DNA of 64,000 nt, taken from positions 1 through 64,000 of the forward strand of contig QQVP01000007.1 in NCBI GenBank assembly GCA_003389215.1. Reading direction: 5' to 3'. The stretch comes from Planctomycetota bacterium. Its GTDB lineage: Bacteria; Planctomycetota; Planctomycetia; Pirellulales; UBA7805. This document shows positions 16,360 to 24,289 of the stretch, piece after piece. The number at the start of each line of letters is the position of its first letter. Position 1 is the stretch's first letter. The notes under the pieces are model-generated. The model was given only the letters and a program-made list of their open reading frames with translations, had not been told where the DNA came from and did not search any database. A program made the position numbers and the translations under genes.

Positions 16360-17538
16360 ATGCGACCTGCTCGAACCACCCGGACGCTGCGAGGGAGTTG
16401 TCTCCGCAGCGGGCCCCTCGCCTTGCTGTCCATCGTCGCTTTTCTGTCCATACTCTGCGGTCGCGGGGTGGCCCATGCCGACGTGATCCTGTTGACGAAT
16501 CGCAGCCCCGATACGGTCGACCTGACCGTCGACACACAGGAAGGCGGCGAGCAGTCGTTTAAGTTGTATGCCCAAGACTCGCTTCCGCTCATCGCCAACG
16601 GACCGGTCAAGTTGTCGTTCGACGGCGGGCAGGGCCTGCTCATTTACGAGCTGAAGCCCAATACGATTTACTTCTTCGGTCCGGTGCAATCGGGGCCCCG
16701 CAAGGTCGACATGCATGAGCTGGGGCTGGCGGTCGAGAGTGAGAAGGTGCGGACGAATCGTGATGCGCAGAAGCCGGCACCCGGCATCGATCTCGAAAAG
16801 ACCCAGGCCACGGGCACGCTTTCGGTCAAGCTGATGGTCGACGAAGCACAGAAGGCGGCGCCGCGGGTCTGGGAACGCGTTCTGCGGAAGCGGCTTGCCG
16901 AGGCTTCGAAGGTGCTGGAGCAGACGTGCCGTTTGAAGCTGGAAGTGGTCGACGTCGGTCGCTGGCGGTCGGACAACGCGGCCGATTTCGAGGCCGCTCT
17001 GCAGGAGTTCGAGCGCGAGGCGATTCCCGAGGATATCGACTTGATCATTGGCTTTTCGAGCAAGTACGTGTCGCGGGCCGGCCGGATTCGCCTAGGCGGA
17101 ACGTACGGGCTGTTCAAGCGGCACATTCTCATTCGCGAACATCGCCCCAACATGACGGAACGAGAAAAGCTGGAGGTGCTGCTGCACGAGATTGGCCACA
17201 CCTTGGGGGCGGTCCACAGCCCGGAGCAGATTTCGATCATGCGGCCCAACTTGGCCGACGACCAGGCCAACAAGAAGGGATTTCGGATTGCCTTCGACCC
17301 GGTGAACGCCTTTACGATGAACCTGATCAGCGAGGCGTGGCGCTATGAAGATTCCCGGCGCGTCCGCGATCTGCGCATGCCGACGCGGATGGCCTTGATG
17401 AACGCCTATACGGTGATGAATCAGGCCATGCCCCACGACCGCGCAACGATCGGCTACATTCGCACGATCGCCAGCACCGCCTACCGCACCGATCGGCCAA
17501 TCCGACCCAAGCTGATTACCGATCTGCCGTCGCCGTAG
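16360..17538 (+). CDS. Secreted metzincin-type zinc metalloprotease
   Basis: 392 residues. The ATG at 16360 is supported by a GAGGAAA ribosome-binding site and opens a signal peptide (LALLSIVAFLSILCG...VAHA). An N-terminal beta-rich region (DVILLTNRSPDTVDLTVDT) precedes the catalytic part with LHEIGHTLGAVH (HExxHxxGxxH zinc site) and a Met-turn-like SIMRPN. It looks like an archaemetzincin/matrixin-type protease. It lacks dockerin repeats and a PEP-CTERM tail, unlike the neighbouring metalloproteases. Its last 23 bp overlap the last codons of the convergent gene at 17516-19291. Confidence 0.75.
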   Translation: MRPARTTRTLRGSCLRSGPLALLSIVAFLSILCGRGVAHADVILLTNRSPDTVDLTVDTQEGGEQSFKLYAQDSLPLIANGPVKLSFDGGQGLLIYELKPNTIYFFGPVQSGPRKVDMHELGLAVESEKVRTNRDAQKPAPGIDLEKTQATGTLSVKLMVDEAQKAAPRVWERVLRKRLAEASKVLEQTCRLKLEVVDVGRWRSDNAADFEAALQEFEREAIPEDIDLIIGFSSKYVSRAGRIRLGGTYGLFKRHILIREHRPNMTEREKLEVLLHEIGHTLGAVHSPEQISIMRPNLADDQANKKGFRIAFDPVNAFTMNLISEAWRYEDSRRVRDLRMPTRMALMNAYTVMNQAMPHDRATIGYIRTIASTAYRTDRPIRPKLITDLPSP

Positions 17539-19291
17539 AAGGCGATCTTCGGACTTGCCCGAACTGGCCGGGCGGCGATCTGCGACGAACCGCTCGCGCG
17601 AGCGGCAACAGCACCAGGGCGAGCGCGGCCATCGCCCAAGTTGCAGGCTCCGGCACAGGGGTTCCCAAGACGACCAGGTCGAAGGGCACCAACGGGGCGC
17701 CGAGCGAGCGGCTCACCTGATTGACCGCCAGGAGGGCCTGCAATCCCGCCAGGTCCAGCCCGGTGGGGAACACGAGTCCGATCGATCCCGAGCCGGGGGC
17801 GAGTGCCGCTTCTTCGAGCTGCGACGTGAGCGACGTGGTAACGCCGACGAGAATCGGCGTATGGCCCGCCGGCAGGAAACTGTTGGTGGCGTTCTGCAGC
17901 GAGTAGCCGATGATGGACGACCCGTCGGGATCGAGAATCACCTCGCCGGTGGCGGCGTTGTAGATCAGGTCGGGAATGTTCGGGTCCCCTGCCTCGGCCG
18001 GGTCACCCAATCCTCCTTCGTCCAGAGGACCAGTGAAGCTCGACAGCATGATCAGCAGGTCGCTCACGTCGACATCGCCATCGGCCGGGACATTGGTCGT
18101 CGGCGTGCCGACCAGGTCTCCCTGAACGTCCCCTTCGAGGCGCGTCTTGCCGAACGACCCCGGGCCGGTGAAGTTGGAGAGTGCCGGGAGGATGTCGCCC
18201 GAGATGTCGACGTCGCCATCGCAGTCGGCGTCGCCGACCAAACAGGTCGGCGCGGGGATCAGGTCGTAACCGATGACATCGAAGGCCTGGATGTCGAGGG
18301 CGGTAATCACGCCCACCTCGCCCGCCCCGAAGGTCGGATCCATAATGCCCTGTCCCAAGTTGTCCAGCCAGTGGCTGGCCTGGCGGCCGATGCCATTGAA
18401 GCTGCCCGTGGAGAACGTGGCCAGGCTCGTGGCCCCGCCGTCAATCGAGAAGAAGGGGTTGCCGCCAAAGGCCAGGTCCAACACGGCGCCGGTCGCCGGC
18501 TGACTCGGTTCGGCGAGGGAGGCCGCCGAGTAGCGGTACAGGTCCAACACGCTGAACACGCGAAAGTTGTCGAGCGCCGTCGGTGCGAAGGGGCCGACGC
18601 CGCCGGTAATGTCGACCACATCCACCCCACTGACGAAGCCCATCAGGTGCCCGATTTCGTGGGCCGCCACCCCGATCAGATCGAACTCACCGCCGCTAGG
18701 TGTTTGGTCGAAGTCCCAGCTGAACAGGTTGCTGAAGCTGATACTGCCGTCACTCGCGGGGTCGTTGCCGGCGAGAATCCCCAGGGCCTTGAGGTTGGCC
18801 CGCGGAACGTCGAGGGCGAAGTTGTTGGCCGAGCCGTCGTTGTCGCGGATGACGGGCGACGCGGTCGTTGAATTGTCGTTGGTCAGCATGTCGAGCGAGG
18901 TGCCCGGCTGAAAATTGGCCACGGCCATGGCGTCGTCGGCCGAGGTCACGTCGTTGATCAGGGCGGTCTTGGTCGGAGCGAAATTCGATTGGGCCGTTAC
19001 GTTGCCGGTCGAGCCGAGAATACCGGCTCCCAGGTTGTCGAAGTCGATGTCGACGTTGATCGTGATGTCGTCGTCGAAGATCGCCGACCAGAGATCGCCT
19101 GCGTCGCCGAAGGCGCCGATGACGTCCAGCGCCAGGGTCTGTTGGGCCGGGCCCTGATTGCCCGCCTGCATATCGGCAAGGTTGCCCACGGGGGTGAAGT
19201 TGAACTGGAGAGTCGCTTCCGTGGAGTTGGCAGCGAGCAGGAGACCGACAAGAAGGCAGAAGACGCGCAGGCCGTGGGGAGATCGGGACAT
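17516..19291 (-). CDS. Secreted zinc metalloprotease with dockerin-like repeats and PEP-CTERM anchor (NF038122-like)
   Basis: 591 residues. Signal peptide MSRSPHGLRVFCLLVGLLLA. The catalytic region contains VAAHEIGHLMGFVSGVD, the HExxHxxG core of a zinc protease, and resembles planctomycete PEP-CTERM metalloproteases that share an N-terminal jellyroll-like segment. Dockerin-like calcium loops follow (DADCDGDVDISGD; DGDVDVSDLL), then a diverged copy of the shared module (PNIPDLIYNAATGEVILD to PFDLVVLG) and the sorting signal VPEPATWAMAALALVLL with a basic tail. The ATG at 19291 has a GGAAG ribosome-binding site. It ends inside the 3' end of the convergent protease gene. Confidence 0.85.
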   Translation of the reverse strand: MSRSPHGLRVFCLLVGLLLAANSTEATLQFNFTPVGNLADMQAGNQGPAQQTLALDVIGAFGDAGDLWSAIFDDDITINVDIDFDNLGAGILGSTGNVTAQSNFAPTKTALINDVTSADDAMAVANFQPGTSLDMLTNDNSTTASPVIRDNDGSANNFALDVPRANLKALGILAGNDPASDGSISFSNLFSWDFDQTPSGGEFDLIGVAAHEIGHLMGFVSGVDVVDITGGVGPFAPTALDNFRVFSVLDLYRYSAASLAEPSQPATGAVLDLAFGGNPFFSIDGGATSLATFSTGSFNGIGRQASHWLDNLGQGIMDPTFGAGEVGVITALDIQAFDVIGYDLIPAPTCLVGDADCDGDVDISGDILPALSNFTGPGSFGKTRLEGDVQGDLVGTPTTNVPADGDVDVSDLLIMLSSFTGPLDEGGLGDPAEAGDPNIPDLIYNAATGEVILDPDGSSIIGYSLQNATNSFLPAGHTPILVGVTTSLTSQLEEAALAPGSGSIGLVFPTGLDLAGLQALLAVNQVSRSLGAPLVPFDLVVLGTPVPEPATWAMAALALVLLPLARAVRRRSPPGQFGQVRRSPSTATADR

Positions 19292-19574
19292 ACTGGAACT
19301 TCCGTACTGGGCGTTTGAAACGGCTCTGCGGTGCGATGTCGACGCGACACCGCGAGAATGTCGAGAGTTCCCCTGCGAAACGCGAGAGACGGATCGAGTT
19401 GAGGTGGGTGGCTCCTGATCGACAACTGCGGTCGCGAATCGTGGCTGGCCCGCTGCTCAAGCTACCCGCCCTCTCGTGTACGTCAAGCTTAAAGTTGTCC
19501 GGCGGAGGCGATGGACGGCCTTCTGCGAACCAACTCCCGCGCGCGTAACGCCCCACGTGGATCGGGTCCGGCCG

Positions 19575-19608
19575 AAAAAAAAGCCGCCGAGCAAATTGCC
19601 CGGCGGCT
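19575..19608 (-). terminator. Rho-independent terminator of the small PEP-CTERM gene
   Basis: On the minus strand GCCGCCG, one mismatch and GC pair with GC and CGGCGGC around the loop AATTT, followed by eight T. It lies about 40 bp past the stop of the gene at 19648-20187. Confidence 0.9.
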
Positions 19609-19647
19609 TGGAAATCCTAGTTTTTCGCAGCTTGCGGCGTTCGCTAC

Positions 19648-20187
19648 TTAGCTGCGGCGACGACGCCAGCTGTACAGGGCGAGGCCGACGGCTCCGAGGA
19701 GCGACAGGGTAATCGTCGCGGGCTCGGGAATCGGGGCGGTGGTGCCGGTCGTGGTCGTGGTCGTGGCCGAAAGGACGACGAGATCGAAGTCGAGCAGCGG
19801 GGCACCGAGGCTGGTGCTGACCGTACGAACGGTCAACAGCGAGGTCAGACCGGCGAGGTCCAAACCAGTCGGGAACACGAGACCAATCGAACCGGAACCC
19901 GAGGCCAAAGCGGCTTCTTCCAGCTGCGAAGTCAGGGCGGTGCTCACACCGACGAGAATCGGCGTGAAGTTGCCCGGGATAAAGCTATTGGTCGCGTTCT
20001 GTAGCGAATAGCCGATAATCCCGGGCGAGGCGTCGACGTCCAGGGTCACTTCACCTGTGGCGGAGTCATAGATCAAATCCGGAATTGCGGGATCGCCTAA
20101 TTCGGACGGCGTCAGGCCGGCAGATGCCACACTCGTGAACACGAGCACAGCGGCGATTGCCATCAAAGTGGCCAAGCTCTGCTTCAT
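19648..20187 (-). CDS. Small secreted PEP-CTERM protein made only of the shared module
   Basis: 179 residues. The ATG at 20187 has a strong AAGGAGA ribosome-binding site and opens a signal peptide (MKQSLATLMAIAAVLVFTSV, then ASA). The mature protein is one copy of the module found at the C-termini of three other proteins here: IPDLIYDSATGEVTLD, IIGYSLQNATNSFIPG, TSQLEEAALASGSGSIGLVF, PTGLDLAGL and SLGAPLLDFDLVVL. A Thr-rich linker leads to IPEPATITLSLLGAVGLALY and RRRR, a PEP-CTERM signal. It has its own promoter, a long leader with an attenuator-like hairpin, and a strong terminator, so it is a stand-alone, probably well expressed unit. Function unknown. Confidence 0.85.
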   Translation of the reverse strand: MKQSLATLMAIAAVLVFTSVASAGLTPSELGDPAIPDLIYDSATGEVTLDVDASPGIIGYSLQNATNSFIPGNFTPILVGVSTALTSQLEEAALASGSGSIGLVFPTGLDLAGLTSLLTVRTVSTSLGAPLLDFDLVVLSATTTTTTGTTAPIPEPATITLSLLGAVGLALYSWRRRRS

Positions 20188-20330
20188 TTTCAGATCTCCT
20201 TGTTGCGAAAAACTAGTCACTAGATTCAAAGGTGTACGTCTCCGACCGCTCGGCGACACTCGTCGGCCTTGCTGTCTCGATCGGTAAGCGACAGACGACG
20301 TGCCGCTCGCCCCACACTTGGGATACCAAA

Positions 20331-20396
20331 ATAAAAAACCCGTAGAGAACATTTCCCTCCCCGCGCTAATCACGCCGTGAGGTTAAGTTCTCTACG
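20331..20396 (-). terminator. Attenuator- or terminator-like hairpin in the leader of the small PEP-CTERM gene
   Basis: On the minus strand CGTAGAGAAC and GTTCTCTACG form a 10-bp stem (20396-20387 with 20350-20341). A nested CCTC/GAGG pair sits inside the 36-base loop, and GGTTTTTTATTTT follows. The position, between promoter and start codon, suggests premature termination or a small-RNA 3' end. Confidence 0.55.
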
Positions 20397-20515
20397 AGTT
20401 TTCTGAGGTCACTAACGTTCCGTTTCGCTTTGGCTCTGCCCGAGCCGAATGCTGGTTTTTCTAGGGGTTTTTGAGGTTTGTCTTACCTAAAGACTCTACC
20501 TACTTTCCCGTTCAC
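20331..20515 (-). ncRNA. Candidate small RNA or regulatory leader
   Basis: A transcript from the promoter at 20552-20523 to the T-run at about 20331 would be about 185 bases, with a local hairpin GGCTC-gggca-GAGCC and the strong 3' hairpin. No known riboswitch or 6S consensus was recognised. The alternative is plain 5' leader of the gene at 19648-20187. Confidence 0.35.
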
Positions 20516-20522
20516 GAGCCCT

Positions 20523-20552
20523 AGTCTAGCAGCGGTAAGAGTCGACTGTCAA
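20523..20552 (-). promoter_or_regulatory. Sigma70-type promoter for the small PEP-CTERM gene or leader RNA
   Basis: On the minus strand a perfect TTGACA (20552-20547), an 18-bp spacer and TAGACT (20528-20523). Transcription would start near 20515, about 330 bases before the start codon at 20187. Confidence 0.6.
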
Positions 20553-21251
20553 CTATTTGACCAGAAAATTCGGAAAAAAAGCCAAAATCCGTAAGCCTTC
20601 ACGAGGAAAAGGTTTGGGCGGATCAAAACAACGCCCACAAGACCCGTTTCCCGCCGTCAGATCTCGCCAGATGGTCGTCCGTGGGCAATTGAGTTGTTTC
20701 GCCGCCCCAACAGCCCTCAGCCACCCCCGTGGCGGTCCCACCAGCCCCGCTCAGGACGAGTCTGCTGGCCCGAGAACCTTGCCGACGCTGCCGTCAAGCG
20801 CTCCTTGTCTTCCCACTCGTCGCTTCGTGTCGGCCACGCAAGTCGACAGCAGCCGACCAGGGCCAAGCCGACCTGTTCAATGAGTAGTTCAATGAGTAGG
20901 GGAGCCGTTTGCGCAACACCTTCATCGCCCGTTCTCGATCGCAAGAACCGGTCTCGATCGCAGGACGCGTTGTCGCCATCTTGTTCGGCGACTCGCGACG
21001 CCCGGCCAAGTCGTGCCTCGGCCGTTGGTTCGCGTCTCGTAACGAAAGCCAACTTCTACGGCCGTCGGGGCCGAGTTGTGCGCAGGCGAAGTCGCCGAAT
21101 CGCCTTCTTTGGCCCGACGTCGGTGCGGTATGATGGGGTGGTACAAACCGACTCTCTGCCAGCGGCGTCCGCTCTTTGTGAGCGTCAGGGTATGGCGACC
21201 ATCGTTGTACGGCAGAAGCACCACGCACTCTTGCAAAAGGAGCAGACGGCC

Positions 21252-21965
21252 ATGAGTTTCGCCGACAATCCCTACGAAGCGCCGCGTTTCGATTTCGCCG
21301 CTCAGGCCGCTGTCAACGAGCGCGCCGGCTTCATTGCCAAGACGTACTTGCACCTGACCGGTGCGATCCTGGCCTTTATCGCCATCGAGGCGGCCCTGCT
21401 GCAGTCGCCGCTGCCCGAGCGAATGATGGCCCTCCTTGCCGGCTCTCCCTACAGCTGGTTGATCGTTCTGGGCGGCTTCATGGTGGTGAGCTGGCTCGCC
21501 CATGCGTGGGCGAGTTCCGATACCTCGGTGCCGATGCAGTACCTGGGCCTGTCTCTCTACGTCGTGGCCCAGGCGTTTATCTTCGTGCCGCTGCTGTACA
21601 TTGCCAACAAGACGCAGCCGGGCGTCATCGCTGAAGCCGCCTTGGCGACGTTGCTACTGTTCGGGGGCATGACCGCGGTGGTCTTCATCACGCGGAAGGA
21701 CTTCTCTTTCATGCGTGGTTTCCTCATGTTCGCCGGCTTCGCGGCCATCGCCTTCATCATCGGGTCGATTGTCACGGGGTTTTCGCTGGGGTGGATGTTC
21801 TCGGTCGCGATGATTGTGTTCGCCTGCGGCTACATCCTCTACGACACGTCGAACGTGCTGCACCATTACCGTATCGGTCAGCATGTGGCGGCCGCGCTGG
21901 CCCTGTTCGCCTCGGTGGCGCTGTTGTTCTGGTATGTGTTGCAGCTGTTCATGTCGCGAGAGTAG
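21252..21965 (+). CDS. Bax inhibitor-1/YccA family membrane protein
   Basis: 237 residues with about seven transmembrane helices, matching the Bax-inhibitor-1 (TMBIM/YccA) family in length and layout: short N-terminal tail with DNPYEAPRFD, first helix after AKTYLHLTGAILAF, and a C-terminal region with ILYDTSNVLHHY, the family motif that carries the di-aspartyl-like pH sensor. Proteins of this family form a Ca2+ leak or modulate membrane proteases. The ATG at 21252 follows AAAGGAG by ten bases and gives the usual family N-terminus; the longer open frame upstream is not protein-like. Confidence 0.9.
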   Translation: MSFADNPYEAPRFDFAAQAAVNERAGFIAKTYLHLTGAILAFIAIEAALLQSPLPERMMALLAGSPYSWLIVLGGFMVVSWLAHAWASSDTSVPMQYLGLSLYVVAQAFIFVPLLYIANKTQPGVIAEAALATLLLFGGMTAVVFITRKDFSFMRGFLMFAGFAAIAFIIGSIVTGFSLGWMFSVAMIVFACGYILYDTSNVLHHYRIGQHVAAALALFASVALLFWYVLQLFMSRE

Positions 21966-22030
21966 GCACGCCGGACCACGCGCATCGCGGAAGGCGTCCG
22001 AACCAGAATCAAACCGCCAGAATCAAACGA

Positions 22031-22068
22031 GGGCCGACCACGATGTGCTGTGGCCGACCCTTGTTCCT
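22031..22068 (+). terminator. Possible terminator after the Bax-inhibitor family gene
   Basis: gggccgaccac (22031-22041) pairs with gtggccgaccc (22050-22060) in 9 of 11 positions and is followed by ttgttcct, only weakly T-rich. Confidence 0.35.
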
Positions 22069-22093
22069 GGGACGAGACGTCATTGAACGAGAG

Positions 22094-22164
22094 CTGGGGA
22101 ACTAGGATTTGAACCTAGACTAAGTGATCCAGAGTCACTCGTGCTGCCGTTACACTATTCCCCA
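22094..22164 (-). tRNA. tRNA-Gln (anticodon CTG)
   Basis: 71 bases on the minus strand. Acceptor stem TGGGGAA/TTCCCCA with discriminator G; anticodon stem AGTGA/TCACT with loop CTCTGGA, placing CTG at positions 34-36; T arm CTAGG-TTCAAAT-CCTAG. CCA is not encoded. The U1:A72 pair is usual for bacterial glutamine tRNAs. GatCAB genes elsewhere in the window suggest it may be charged indirectly through Glu. Confidence 0.95.
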
Positions 22165-22588
22165 GGGTACAGGGGCGGATGCCGCTCGCCGTGGATTCGG
22201 ACTCGCTGAAAGCCCCGAATCACCCGGGAGCAGGCGGCCTTCCCTCCGACTGCCGCCTCGCAGGCACCACGCGACCGGGGCCGCTCGCCGCCACCCTTAG
22301 TCAACGTAGGGTCACGCTCCGGTTCGGTCAAGTTCGCCTTGGACAGGCGCCCGGCGGCGGTGTCCCGGCTACTTTCGACCCCCTTTCCGGCGCTCTAGAA
22401 TCGGCGGTCGGGAGCCGGGCCGCCAGGTCGTGTACGCTGAACTGCCCCGTGACGATTTCGCAGACGATGACGCGGCGACCGCCGCGGAAGTCTTGGCCTC
22501 CGTTCCGGCAGCGCAGCAACCGTCGCAGACTCCGGCACGCCCCCGATGACACGGCCCCGACGGCACGCCCGCAACGAGACTTGCTGAG
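22165..22588. other. Intergenic region between tRNA-Gln and the phosphatase gene
   Basis: About 420 bp without a credible gene. It must hold the tRNA promoter and the promoter of the plus-strand gene, but no hexamer pair stands out. Confidence 0.4.
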
Positions 22589-24289
22589 ATGGCACGGCTA
22601 ATTCGCATCGACGACGACGGCGACGAGCAGCATCGGCTCGAGGAGGATCGCATTGTGCTGGGGCGGCATCCCGACTGCCAGATTCAGCTCGACCACGGTT
22701 CGGTGAGCCGCCAGCATGCCCAGATCGTCCGCGAGGCGGACCAGTTCTTCGTCGAGGACCTCGGCAGCCGCAATGGCACGCTCGTCAACGAGCAGGTGAT
22801 TAGCGGGCGGCGGCAGTTGCTCGACGGCGACGAGCTCAAGATTTGTGACGTGGCGTTTCGCTTCGCCGGCGGCGACCCGCAGGCCGGGCAGGAGGCGACT
22901 TGGACCGGCCTGGCGAGCGATGAATCGTCGCGGGCCGTGATGGTCGACGACCAGTCGGGCTCGCGGATCATGTCGAAGCTGGAAATGACCAGCGACGGGT
23001 CCTATTTGCAATTGGAGGCCAATCCGCAGGCCAAGCTGCAGGCGGTGCTGGACATCTCCCGCGACCTGTCGCGCACGTTGTCGCTCGACGAGGTGCTGCC
23101 GAAGATGCTCGACAGCCTGTTCAAGATTTTCATTCAGGCCGATCGCGGCTTCATCGTGTTGAAGAACGAGGAGAACGGGGCCCTCGTTCCGAAGGCCGTC
23201 AAGTTCCGCCGGCCCGAACAGGACGACACGATTCGCATCAGCCGCACCATCGTCAACGAAGTGATCGGTCGTCGCGAGGCGATTCTCTCGGCCGATGCGG
23301 CGAGCGACGAGCGTTTCCAGATGAGCCAGAGCATCGCCGATTATTCGATTCGCTCGATGATGTGCGCCCCGCTCATGGACAGCGACGGTTCGGTGCTGGG
23401 AGTCATTCAAATCGACACCCTGAACCAAAAGAGCCGTTTCAACCAGGAAGACCTGGCCGTGTTGGCCGGCGTGGCGGCCCCGGCGGGTATGGCGGTCGAG
23501 AACGCCCAGTTGCACGACGATCGATTGCGCCAGCAGGCCGTCGAGCGCGACCTGGAAATGGCCCATCGCGTCCAGCAGGGCCTGCTGCCTGCGGCCCCGC
23601 CGGAAGTGCCGGGCTACCGGTTCTTCGACTTTTACGACCCGGCGAAGCACGTGGGTGGCGACTTCTACGACTACATCTTTCTGCCCGGCGGTAAGGTGGC
23701 GGTCGTGTTGGCCGACGTTTCGGGCAAGGGGGTCTCGGCCGCCCTGTTGATGGCCAAGCTGTCGGCCGAGGCGCGCTATTGTCTGGCCAGCGAGAGCGAA
23801 CCGGCCGCCGCGATTCGGCGGCTCAACAAGACCTTCAGCGGCAGCGGCTGGGAGGATCGCTTCGTGACGCTGGTGCTGGTCGTGCTCGATCCCGCCGCCG
23901 GCCGGCTGCAGGTGGTTAACGCAGGGCACCTGCCGCCGCTGGTCCGACACGGAGGCGACGTGCAGATGCCGGGCGAGGAGTTTGCCGGACTGCCTTTGGG
24001 CGTGGTGACCGACTACGAGTACGAATCATTCCCAATGGAGCTGGCCGAGGGCGACTGCATCGCGATGTTTACCGACGGTTTCAGCGAAGCGATGAACGCG
24101 GACGGCGAGTTGTATGGACTCGACCGGCTGAAGGCACGATTCGCCGACGAGTTGCCCGACGCGGAGGCATTGGGCCGCCATCTGCTCGACGAAGTCGAGC
24201 AGTTCGTGGCCGGTCAACCGCAAAGCGACGACATGTGCCTGGTCTGCTTTGGCCGCGCTAAAACAGCAGATCCCGCCGCAGTTCGGTAA
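22589..24289 (+). CDS. FHA-GAF-PP2C (SpoIIE/RsbU-type) serine phosphatase
   Basis: 566 residues with three domains. Residues 1-95 are a forkhead-associated domain (RIVLGRHPDCQIQLDHGSVS, RQHAQI, DLGSRNGTLVNEQ), which binds phosphothreonine. Residues about 160-310 form a GAF domain (SLDEVLPKMLDSLFKIFIQA ... MMCAPLMDSDGSVLGVIQID). A linker with ERDLEMAHRVQQGLLPA leads into a SpoIIE-type PP2C domain with metal-binding GGDFYDY and DVSGKGVSAALLM near residues 355-390 and a QSDDMCLVC ending. Such fusions sense phosphorylated partners and signals and dephosphorylate Ser/Thr, often on anti-sigma antagonists. Its last 32 bp overlap the convergent gene's 3' end. Confidence 0.9.
   Translation: MARLIRIDDDGDEQHRLEEDRIVLGRHPDCQIQLDHGSVSRQHAQIVREADQFFVEDLGSRNGTLVNEQVISGRRQLLDGDELKICDVAFRFAGGDPQAGQEATWTGLASDESSRAVMVDDQSGSRIMSKLEMTSDGSYLQLEANPQAKLQAVLDISRDLSRTLSLDEVLPKMLDSLFKIFIQADRGFIVLKNEENGALVPKAVKFRRPEQDDTIRISRTIVNEVIGRREAILSADAASDERFQMSQSIADYSIRSMMCAPLMDSDGSVLGVIQIDTLNQKSRFNQEDLAVLAGVAAPAGMAVENAQLHDDRLRQQAVERDLEMAHRVQQGLLPAAPPEVPGYRFFDFYDPAKHVGGDFYDYIFLPGGKVAVVLADVSGKGVSAALLMAKLSAEARYCLASESEPAAAIRRLNKTFSGSGWEDRFVTLVLVVLDPAAGRLQVVNAGHLPPLVRHGGDVQMPGEEFAGLPLGVVTDYEYESFPMELAEGDCIAMFTDGFSEAMNADGELYGLDRLKARFADELPDAEALGRHLLDEVEQFVAGQPQSDDMCLVCFGRAKTADPAAVR

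Larger units (their letters stand above)
20188..21251. other. Long intergenic region (about 1.06 kb)
   Basis: The left half (to about 20555) holds the promoter, leader and hairpin of the small PEP-CTERM gene, listed separately, plus a short palindrome ctagtcactag at 20213-20223. The right half upstream of the Bax-inhibitor family gene has an open plus-strand frame of low-complexity Ser/Arg-rich composition that I reject as a gene. It contains a tandem 12-bp duplication ttcaatgagtag (20876-20899) and a possible -10 TATGAT at 21129-21134. Confidence 0.5.

Noticed and set aside
20694-21251. In-frame upstream extension of the Bax-inhibitor family gene
   Set aside because: Ser/Arg/Pro-rich sequence without similarity, and a strong ribosome-binding site sits before the ATG at 21252.
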